64,000 nt of DNA from Corticium candelabrum (taxonomy: Eukaryota > Porifera > Homoscleromorpha > Homosclerophorida > Plakinidae), in NCBI RefSeq assembly GCF_963422355.1, contig NC_085093.1:5632518-5696517 (forward strand), in the 5' to 3' direction. Within the stretch, counting starts at the first letter, position 1. Each line of letters begins with the position of its first letter. Below, piece after piece: positions 56,671 to 64,000 of the stretch. The position numbers and the translations under genes were made by a program. The notes under the pieces are model-generated. The model saw only the letters and a program-made list of their open reading frames with translations, had not been told where the DNA came from and did not search any database.

Positions 56671-58758
56671 CAGTAGAGCCTCGCTAATCCGAATAGCTCT
56701 GTACCAGACTCCGTTCTTACCTGTTCGGATTACTGAATTTGTTCGGATTATCAAAATACGAAGCCTTGGAGACCCAGACATAGCCTTGACAATCCAGACC
56801 GTTTGCGCATACATATGTCAACAATTACATGCCTACGCAGGGACAAGAATTCTTGCAACGCAACTAACTAAGTAGGTAACCCAACAACAAGCAAAAGCAA
56901 CTCATTTCTCAAAGTAGTCCGTCACCCGCGTCTGTTCAAGAGTGCTTAGTCTCTTTTTAGCTGCAAGGTCACGTAGGCTCCGAAGAACACTCAAGCTGTA
57001 TTGAGTTGCTTCTGTCTGTTCCCGAAACCATGTCAAACAATCAGAGAGCATTTGAAATGCACTGCCATGAGAGATGCCAGACTGGTTTGTGCTTGCATCA
57101 TGATCAGAACTTTGCATTTCATCTTCATCTGCAGCAGTCTCTTCATCACGACCGTGAGCCAAGACTTCAGTGACAATTTCATCATCATCCAAATGAGTGT
57201 AACCAGGATCCAAATTGTCTACCATTAACCACTCCTCAATTTCTGTTGAAGTCATTTCATAACCCAAAGCAGAGAAGAGAGGGGTCAAATTAGAAGAAGG
57301 CTCTTCAAATGACTCTCCTGATTCTGTGATGCCAGCAGGTTCCTGACTGCCTTCGTCAGGATAAATGGGTAGAATCTTTCTCCAAGACAATCGAATTGTT
57401 CTAGGTGTAATTTCATCCCAACTAGCGGAAACTTTATCAGAAATTTCCATCATGTTGATTCCACAAACAAAGTCAATGATTGACACACCTCTATCATTTT
57501 GAAGAATAAGATCTTGAAGCATCTTTTTCCTGTATCGGCGTTTAATGGATACTAGCACACCTTGATCCATGGGTTGAATTAACGAAGTGACATTCGGTGG
57601 AAGGAACTTTGCGATCACTTTGCCATCTGCTGATATCAGGTCTTCTTCATTCGGATGAGCAGAACAGTTGTCAAGCAGAAGGACAGCTTTATCATCCAAA
57701 CCCTTTTCCCTTAACGTTTCCTGCACTACAGGAACAAACTTATGATGGAACCAGTCAGAAAATATTCCTGTGTTCACCCAAGCATTAGACTGGTTGTAGT
57801 AACTCACTGGCAAGTGATCACGATTGACGTTTTTGAAACAACGAGGATTCTTGGATTTACCTATCAAGACCAAGGGTAGTTTTATGCTACCAGACGCGTT
57901 TGAGCAGGCACTGATGGTAACACGGTCCTTTTGAGTCTTGCGCCCATCAGCAGACCTCTCAAAGTGACCAGCAAGCGTTTTCTGAGGCAGCAGCTTATGG
58001 TACAAACCTGACTCGTCACAGTTGAATATTTGTTCAGTGCTGTAATCACTATCCTTGACAAAAGCTTGGAAACGTAACACAAACTGATCAGCAGCTGGTT
58101 TATCGGCAGACAGCTTTTCTCCTTGTAAGGCCAGCTGTCTAATGCAATGACGCTTACAAAATCTCCAAAGCCAACCAGACGAGGCAACAAAGTTGCCGAA
58201 ATCCTCTTCTTGAGAAGACTCCTTTAATTTCTCGTGAAGCTGCAAGGCCTTTGCTTGTAGTAGTGGGCCTGATACAGGAATGCCTTTCTCGCGCGTCTGC
58301 CGAAACCACATGAAAACAGCCCTCTCCAGCTCCTCGTAAGTAGAAAGCTTCATTGTTTTGGCAAGTCGACTCGTTCCCATTTCGGTTAGCTTCCTTTCGT
58401 ATTGCCTCAGTTCAGACTCTTTCCTCTTGATATCGCTAATGGTGCTTCGACCGATTCCATATCGTTCACACAGCACAGAATAGGAGGCACTTCCCAGTTC
58501 ATCCAGTATTGCTACCTTCTGCTCTATTGTTAGAGTCTTGTGAGCCCGTTTTGTCTTCTTTGTTATATCTTTGTCTGACGACATGAGAACGTGTACCCGG
58601 ATATGATCAGATGTTTGTTATTTCCCGGATATGAAAGGACGTTTGCACAAGGCCTCGGAATTCTAAATGCTCTCTGGAAACTCGAGGTCAAGCAGTTAGG
58701 GACATTCGGATTAGCGAGGGTTCGGATTAACGAGGTTCGGATTAGCGAGGCTCTACTG
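56671..58758 (-). mobile_element. Tigger (pogo) transposon, 2.1 kb, apparently complete
   Basis: The inverted ends share 23 bases beginning CAGTAGAGCCTCGCTAATCC and are flanked by TA duplications (56669-56670 and 58759-58760). Subterminal GGATTA/TAATCCGAAC motifs are repeated at both ends. Removing the element with one TA restores a continuous reading frame of the surrounding integrase-core gene (codons for YAKYSELQD). Confidence 0.95.
56902..58584 (-). CDS. Tigger/pogo transposase, apparently intact
   Basis: A 560-residue, single-exon transposase. Residues about 12-60 form a psq/CENP-B N-terminal helix-turn-helix (TIEQKVAILDEL, GIGRSTISDIKR), and about 75-155 a CENP-B second DNA-binding domain (STYEELERAVFMWFRQTREK, WLWRFCKRH). 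The DDE_1 catalytic domain has D190 (NCDESGLY), D305 (LLLDNCSAHP) and D340 (IQPMDQGV), a DDxD set with 34 residues between the last two. An acidic tail follows and ends TRVTDYFEK. The full open frame with good TIRs suggests a recent insertion. Pogo proteins are also a frequent source of domesticated genes, but TIRs and TA flanks mark this as a transposon. Confidence 0.93.
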   Translation of the reverse strand: MSSDKDITKKTKRAHKTLTIEQKVAILDELGSASYSVLCERYGIGRSTISDIKRKESELRQYERKLTEMGTSRLAKTMKLSTYEELERAVFMWFRQTREKGIPVSGPLLQAKALQLHEKLKESSQEEDFGNFVASSGWLWRFCKRHCIRQLALQGEKLSADKPAADQFVLRFQAFVKDSDYSTEQIFNCDESGLYHKLLPQKTLAGHFERSADGRKTQKDRVTISACSNASGSIKLPLVLIGKSKNPRCFKNVNRDHLPVSYYNQSNAWVNTGIFSDWFHHKFVPVVQETLREKGLDDKAVLLLDNCSAHPNEEDLISADGKVIAKFLPPNVTSLIQPMDQGVLVSIKRRYRKKMLQDLILQNDRGVSIIDFVCGINMMEISDKVSASWDEITPRTIRLSWRKILPIYPDEGSQEPAGITESGESFEEPSSNLTPLFSALGYEMTSTEIEEWLMVDNLDPGYTHLDDDEIVTEVLAHGRDEETAADEDEMQSSDHDASTNQSGISHGSAFQMLSDCLTWFREQTEATQYSLSVLRSLRDLAAKKRLSTLEQTRVTDYFEK

Positions 58759-59760
58759 TATAGTGAACTACAAGACAGAGAACTTGATGATTTTGCTAGA
58801 CAGTTTGTCGACACACATCCAAACTCAGGCGAGAGATCACCAGCTGGATTTCTAAGAAAGATTGGATTACGAATTCAGCGATCCAGGATTAGAGAGAGTT
58901 TTGAAGTTCGGACCCGATTCAGGCAAGCTCTACACCGAAGACAGTGCAACGTTGCTATGCCGAACAGCTTGTGGCATATTGATGGCTACCACAACTTGAT
59001 AAGATGGCCTATTGTATACACAGTGGTATTGATGGCTACTCCAGGTTGTCTGTGTACCTTCAAGCCTCCAATAACAACAAATCAGAAACCGTTCTCCGTG
59101 CATGCTGTAGAACAGTATGGTTTACCGTCACGAGTAAGGTGCGGCCGTGGAGGTGAAAATGTTTTAGTATCAAACTTTATTCTAATAAATCCAGAACGTG
59201 AGCCTGGGCAAGGGAGCTGTAGAACTGGTAGATGCGTGCACAACCAGCGAATTGAACGCCTAGGGAGAGATGTCCACACAGAATGCATTTCGTTGTTTCA
59301 TGATCTTTTTATATGCTTCAAGATGAGAAAATGTTATATGCTTGCAACATCGTCGATCTATAGGCTCTCCTCTATGTATTAGTTCCTCGAAGTAACAATC
59401 AGCTAAAGTTTTTCAACAAGTATATCGTCACCATTCGCTGCGCACTGCCAGAAATCGGAGTTCACTACAAATGTGGATATCAGGGTCTCGCGCAAGTATC
59501 CACAGACATTGCAGTCTTAGATTGAGTGCTAAATACAGTTTGATAAGACCAATTGAGATAATCTTAGTTGTATATTCGAAGTTATAAACGGCTCTATCCG
59601 TTGTATACTTTCTTGTTTAGGATCATTATGGAATCGACTGGGATGGACCTGTTGCAACAGACCTTTCCTCTGCTCTACACATTCTCAAAGCGCCCGATCT
59701 GAGTGTTTCGCTATATTTGATGGCACGCGAGTTTATTATGGCTGCAATTAATTAAAAAAT

Positions 59761-60142
59761 TTGACTGCTTCACGAACAAGGGCATGGTGAGTAGTTTCAC
59801 TCACTACAACAACGAGAGTAGACGTCTGAACGTAGGTATGTATGTTGTATAGGTCCATCAGTCTCGATTCAACCTCGGTTTTGTTAGTTTTGCCGATCTA
59901 ATCCAATTTGTACCCCATACAATAGCGCCGCTCTGCTGGACTCGAATCAGCAAACAAACAAAACCAGACTTCTTTAGCAACTGCTCTTTGCTATTTGTAT
60001 GCTAGATCAATCCAAATCGGTCTTGATTATGAAACGCATACAACATCTCCTTGAACTGCACAGCGTTAGTTTAATGTATGATTGGCAACGTCAACTGCAA
60101 CACGCACTTAGATGCTTTTGGAAATTGAGGTATTTGGCAGAA
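59761..60142. other. No gene recognised
   Basis: Intergenic-looking stretch between the integrase-core pseudogene and the small gene on the minus strand. Nothing supported. Confidence 0.4.
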
Positions 60143-60753
60143 TTAGAGTGACGCTGGACATTCAAATTCTTCTGCGGGAACTTCTTCGGCATCTGTAAAA
60201 AAAGCTTAGCACTTGATTAAGTGTTACTTCTGGAATGTCTGCGTCTGCAAAAAGAACACCGAAATAATCACAAAGATTTGCACTCACGTGCTCTTGTTTC
60301 CTGTGCATTACGCAAATACTGGAATGCGTCACTGTGACAAAACTGTACCTTCTGCCTCATATATAAGACATCAAGAAATAGCATGTACGTCGCTTCTTCT
60401 TTCTCCCGTTCTACAGTCCCGGTATCTTGAATGTGCTTCGTAGCAAACAGGCTCTTGGTAGTTTCTATTGATAACATAACCAGATGATTAGATTTTATTT
60501 GGCAATGTTAATCACTATAATAGAACGTACACTTACCGACAGTCGATGCAACTTGATTGCCAAGCACGAAGAGAGATTTTAGAATCTGCTGGTGCTTGCT
60601 CATTGCATCCAGCAAAGCTAGAGTTGAGTTGGTCACTGCTTTGCTACGATACAATGTGTGCATCATTAATGTCTTGGCGACTTCCGCTTTGTTCTCAAAA
60701 CTGATCTGGGATACAGGCTTTGTGTAGCCAGCCTCCAGCCTCAATTGGTACAT
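60143..60753 (-). CDS. Small spliced gene of unknown function, 147 residues
   Basis: Exons: 60753-60537 (MYQLRLEAGYTKPVSQISFE, NKAEVAKTLMMHTLYRSKAV, STLALLDAMSKHQQILKSLF), 60464-60288 (ETTKSLFATKHIQDTG, EATYMLFLDVLYMRQKVQFC) and 60192-60143 (AEEVPAEEFECPASL-stop). Donors GTAAGT and GTGAGT and acceptors TCAATAG and TTTTACAG are good, and phases (1 and 1) join without a break. The product would be a soluble, mostly helical protein with an acidic tail. No domain was recognised. The start codon may not be the true one: further exons could lie above 60753. It is one of the few intact non-transposon-looking genes here, though origin from a transposon accessory gene is possible. Confidence 0.5.
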
Positions 60754-60837
60754 CTATTCCGCTTGAGGAGATATCTTGTAACGTGCTGTCATCTGCGACC
60801 ACTTCTGTAATATTCTCTGTACGTTAAGTACATTCAA

Positions 60838-61007
60838 CCTTTATTCTTAGAGCCTACAATCTAGAGTCTACAATCTATTTTCTAGAATGTTCTAGCCATC
60901 TAAGTCCCGTCTACTCTCCATACCTTTATTCTTAGAGTCTACAATCTAGAGTCTACAATCTATTTTCTAGAATGTTCTAACGATCTAAGTCCCGTCTACT
61001 CTCCATA
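60838..61007. repeat. Tandem duplication of an 85-bp unit
   Basis: Unit starting CCTTTATTCTTAGAG and ending CTCTCCATA is repeated twice with two substitutions. A partial third copy of its end follows (CTAAGTCCCGTATACTCT). Confidence 0.9.
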
Positions 61008-61089
61008 CCTCTAAGTCCCGTATACTCTATATACTACAATCCTTTCTTGTCTTACGATAAGAATAGTCTTGTGTGCGACACATGTCTGC

Positions 61090-61490
61090 TCACAGTTCTA
61101 TCGCCATTGGACACTACCACTTCTGCTCATCTCCTATCGATGACTTCATAGAGATGCCATTCGTAAGTTGTTGTCAACTTTTTATTCTTCTGTTGCCGAA
61201 CCAATACTGTATCCCCAACTTTGATGTCATCAGTCTTTTTATTAGCTGCTCGATCACCGGCTTGTTTCCCATTTTCCTTCTTTTCTCGATCTCGATCTCG
61301 CAAGTCCCTATCGAGTATCTGCTCCATCAATTTGGTGAAAGATGGTAACTTGCATCTCACTTTTCGTTGAAAGAAAGCATCAGCAGGACTCATTCCTGTC
61401 GTAGAGCGAGGTGTTGTTCGATACGCATAAAGGAAGGTTTGCAACTCCGATCTCAGGCTCGCCGGAAGCAAAGTAAAAGTGTTGCGGCCT
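61090..61490 (-). pseudogene. Gypsy integrase C-terminal fragment
   Basis: LRSELQTFLYAYRTTPRSTT, GMSPADAFFQRKVRCKLP and DDIKVGDTVLVRQQKNKKLT are the C-terminal part of a Ty3/gypsy integrase. It is the continuation of the core at 63111-63620; a hAT element separates the two. The 114-codon stretch is open. Confidence 0.75.
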
Positions 61491-61536
61491 AACGCGCGCT
61501 AAAGGGCGTGGTAATTGCGTAATTTGTGTTGGTCGC

Positions 61537-63110
61537 CAGGGAAGAGCCGGCCCGTGGGCGATAAGTTTTTAAGACAATAAGTCATACATCTTTTTTTATT
61601 TCTAACAGTCACGACACTATTACTAACATTATGAAAAGTATTTTAAAATTCAAAATCAGAGACTTTGAACTCTGTACCAAACACCTCTTGTCTATGGTCA
61701 TGATCAGGAATGAAGTCATTTGCCACTTCCAAGTTTAACGAATGACCATAACAGTAGGTATAAACAGCTCTGGGCTCAGCTGCGAACAAACGCGCCACCA
61801 CACCAGATTTCACACAAGACATGGTAGCAGCCCCATCATAGCACTGGCCACGCACCTTTGAAACAGAAAGATTCATCCACAATAGCACATCAGTGATAGC
61901 AGCGTAGATGGTCTCAGCTCTAATCGATGCTACATCATATAATCCAACAAACTACTCATAAACTTTGAATGTTTTACTAACTTACATAAGACACACTAAA
62001 ACCTGCTCCATGTTAGAAACATCTGTTGTTTCATCAACCATTACTGTGAAGAACGGTGCACTCTGGATTGATGCAGCAATCTCTCGCAAAATATGCAAAG
62101 CCATCACTTTCACCATCTCGTTCTGCATGTAACCACAAGTGTATTTGTCTGCTTTTTGCTTTATCCAGTCTACAAGCATTGCATTGTCTTCAGAACGTAG
62201 ATGAATCACTATCATGAAATTAGAATCGGGTTCGTCCTTGTCACCACGAAAAGCAAGGCCTTGTCTTGCCAGAAAGCGAGCATTTGATAGAAGCTTCAGC
62301 AGGCACTTTCGTCGTTGCAACCTGTCCCTTGCAATCTGTGATGACAGCATTTCACCAGCATCTCTGTTGTAGCAGTAAGTGCAACCGTCTTCTGCACAGA
62401 ATCTTTATGACACAGGCTGCCTTCATGCTTGGCGAACTTGCAAACAGCATCTTTCTAGTTTGATAATCCAGTTGAAATAAATGTTTTCTCCAGGCAATGA
62501 ACAGACTGTAGATGATTGTTCTTATAGGCAACAACACATGTTAAACAGAAGGCAAGGTCTCGGTCTTCATTGTAGTGCAGCCATGCCCATTTTTTTAAAA
62601 ACCACTGCCTCTGAAAGGAACGCTTCACCGCTGATTCCTTTCCAAACCCACGCTGGGGAAAGTGAAAGTTCAAAGGCTGGTGCGCCTTGTCGCCAACCGG
62701 CAGTGGCAGTTGTCTACTTCCACAACACGAAGACATCTGATGGTCACACTCGCCTGGACTTTTACAGACTGTAGAGCGGTCGGGAACTCAAAAAAACACC
62801 TGTCAAGAATAATTGACGATTCCGCTGATGCAGTCGAATGCAATATCAGCGTGTCACGTAGACGAAGGCTAACATCTGTGTCTATTTTAACCCTCAACTG
62901 GTTTAGGACTTCGAGGCTAACCCCCCGGCCGTGTATCCTAATCGAGAGCTCTAATACACTGTGTAACCTTTTTTGATATCTGAATCTAGAACTACAAAGT
63001 TGCAATAAGTTACCTATTTAATCATCCATACCCTTAACCGAAAGTGAATGTCAATAAGCGATTGGCGAAATACCATTTTTCAAAAAGTGGGGCGACCTGA
63101 GCCGCCCCTG
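61537..63110 (-). mobile_element. hAT element (ZMYM1-type) inserted in gypsy integrase
   Basis: The right end at 63110 reads, on the minus strand, CAGGGGCGGCTCAGGTCGCC, a typical hAT start. Its left end is less clear (CAGGGAAGAGCCGG at 61537 is a weak candidate). The interior encodes the broken transposase 61643-62760. No 8-bp target duplication could be confirmed. Confidence 0.6.
61643..62760 (-). pseudogene. hAT transposase (ZMYM1/TTF-type), truncated
   Basis: The minus strand reads KRSFQRQWFLKKWAWLHYNE and DLAFCLTCVVAYKNNHLQSV (TTF-type zinc finger), then MLSSQIARDRLQRRKCLLKL, FFTVMVDETTDVSNMEQVLV CL (catalytic Asp in MVDETTD), and VRGQCYDGAATMSCVKSGV, YTYCYGHSLNLEVAND. The C-terminal half with the hAT dimerisation region is missing and frame changes occur at about 62350 and 61985. 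The family is common in animals, and some members are domesticated; this copy is not intact. Confidence 0.75.
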
Positions 63111-63620
63111 CCGCCTCACTTCCGACGGTCCTGGGTCTCTAATCTTTACCCTCGACTCGAGCTCCTTGCAATGGTCGTAGTAGCGTAGATTCTGCCTTTC
63201 TACTTCCCCGTTGGCTCGAGACCATAGGGGTGGACTTGTCTGATGTTTGATATCATATGACTCCAAAAACTGAGAAAAACCTTATCTCTGAATTCTAGTC
63301 CATTGTTAGTACGAATGGCGTATGGTGCACCATATCGCGAAAACATTGTTTTTAACGATGCGATAATATTGACCGTTCGAATTCGCGTCAATCTCTCTAC
63401 TTCAAAGTATCGACTGTAGTAGTCGACAACCACTAGTAAATGTTCTCTGCTTGGCATAGGACCAAGGAGATCAGCGGCAATGTCTATCCACGGCCCCGAA
63501 AGCAGTGTAGATCGTTGCATCGGTGGTGATGAGACGGTAATTGTTTCACTTGACAAGCGGGGCAAGTGCGACATATTAGTACAGGCATTTTGTGACAAAT
63601 GTTGAGTCAACCTTAAACTA
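63111..63620 (-). pseudogene. Gypsy integrase core fragment
   Basis: Minus-strand reading: CRTCPACQVKQLPSH (zinc-binding end), GPWIDIAADLLGPMPSREHL, LVVVDYYSRYFEVERLTRIR, FSRYGAPYAIRTNNGLEFRD and SPPLWSRANGEVERQN. The triad is D (DIAADLLG), N in place of the second Asp (RTNNG for RTDNG) and E (GEVER). The gene continues beyond the hAT insertion at 61490-61090. Frame breaks are present. Confidence 0.8.
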
Positions 63621-63894
63621 ATTGCAGCACAGACTTTTCCAAGTATTTCATGTACAGAAAAGTGTCCTATAACATACTCAAAGTCTTAAGGAAGATCTGC
63701 AGGGAAAGTGTCAAAAATTGGTCATACGCTAACATAGGTGTTCCCGATTCTACACCACCTTTTATTGTATATATATGTCAATGTTTTGTGGGATTGTAAA
63801 TGTGTTTGAACTTTCTGTGTTTTTTCAACTACTTAACTGTAAAGGCTGAAGTATAATAAGTAGATAACAGACTTTTGTGGGTATCTTTCCAGTC
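63621..63894. other. Upstream region of the last gene
   Basis: No coding sequence was recognised. A possible TATA-like GTATAATAAG lies at 63851, about 45 bp before the ATG of the secreted-protein gene. Confidence 0.3.
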
Positions 63895-64000
63895 ATGAGC
63901 TTGTCTAGCCTTGGTTATATCTTTGTTTTGGTCTCCTGTGTCGTAGCTAATCCCAGTCAGCTGTTGTATGGCACAGCTCACGTCAGCACAAGCTGGCGTG
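63895..64000 (+). CDS. 5' end of a probable secreted protein gene (partial)
   Basis: An ATG at 63895 opens a frame reaching the window end: MSLSSLGYIFVLVSCVVANP followed by SQLLYGTAHVSTSW. A short polar start, a hydrophobic core (GYIFVLVSCVV) and a small-residue A-N site around residue 18 form a good eukaryotic signal peptide. The mature part is too short to name a family. The gene may be a host gene; the next window is needed for its body. Confidence 0.5.
   Translation, partial: MSLSSLGYIFVLVSCVVANPSQLLYGTAHVSTSWR

Larger units (their letters stand above)
56249..59760 (+). pseudogene. Integrase-core domain gene, split by a Tigger
   Basis: From ATG 56249 the plus strand reads MTVSSVAVSQELSAFLEELA, then (56490-56668) RRGRRSFRVTEEQIANALRT and RDIAGLLGVSARTIRR, a helix-turn-helix. 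After the Tigger insertion (56671-58758) it resumes with SELQDRELDDFARQFVDTHP, LRKIGLRIQRSRIRES, LWHIDGYHNLIRWPIVYTVV, YGLPSRVRCGRGGENVLVSN, VHNQRIERLGRDVHTECISL and, in shifted frame, RHHSLRTARNRSSLQMWISG. The last part near 59620 reads YGIDWDGPVAT. The pattern is a retroviral-type integrase core family widespread in animals. Asp in HIDG and Glu in QRIER remain, but the middle Asp (usually S-D-x-GGEN) is Gly. Stops and frameshifts outside the insertion also inactivate it. Confidence 0.7.

Overview
The window is eukaryotic, almost certainly metazoan, DNA of moderate to low GC content: genes with short GT-AG introns, long TA and CA microsatellites, and a dense, nested mix of animal transposable elements. 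Helitron, Penelope-like, Ty3/gypsy, a LINE with a nuclease-like C-terminus, MULE, PIF/Harbinger, Merlin, Kolobok-like, Tc1, Tigger/pogo and hAT remains all occur together. That breadth, with introns often below 80 bp, fits an early-branching marine invertebrate (sponge or cnidarian). The species cannot be named from this sequence. No CRISPR array, rRNA, convincing tRNA or bacterial operon was seen.

Layout. 0.5-8 kb: decayed Ty3/gypsy pieces, including two gag-pol pieces joined through one LTR-like segment, and a gag-protease fragment split by a MITE. 9.5-24.3 kb: a locally repeated unit in which death-fold (CARD-like) coding sequence alternates with MULE transposase sequence, all on the minus strand. 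One nearly whole but broken MULE gene lies at 14.9-17.2 kb, a Harbinger remnant at 12.4-13.1 kb, and an apparently intact Tc1 element at 19.9-21.4 kb. 24.3-31.2 kb: Penelope-like, gypsy (integrase zinc-finger segment directly after protease), Helitron and LINE remnants. 31.3-32.5 kb: another CARD-like copy with the longest repeat array. 32.8-36.0 kb: two convergent broken genes, YqaJ-PHD and THAP-DDE, resembling a two-gene PIF/Harbinger (ISL2EU-type) transposon. 37-40.7 kb: MITEs, a foldback element, a minisatellite and microsatellites. 41.2-45.8 kb: Merlin-like and Kolobok-like elements. 46.5-50.3 kb: hAT end, LINE pieces, a second intact Tc1 and a Tigger-derived MITE. 50.4-55.3 kb: a small pseudogene and a gypsy gag-pol. 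56.2-59.8 kb: an integrase-core gene cut in two by an intact Tigger. 60.1-60.8 kb: a small intron-containing gene of unknown function. 61-63.6 kb: a hAT inserted in a gypsy integrase. 63.9 kb to the end: the 5' end of a probable secreted-protein gene.

Three transposases (two Tc1, one Tigger) have full open frames and matching terminal repeats, so recent DNA-transposon activity is likely; most other coding sequence is broken. The most unusual content is the multicopy CARD-like family, whose last helices are reiterated as an in-frame 93-bp (31-residue) repeat with copy number varying from about 2 to 6, ending in a shared basic tail, and interleaved with MULE sequence. Family names come from reading translated motifs; no database search was possible.
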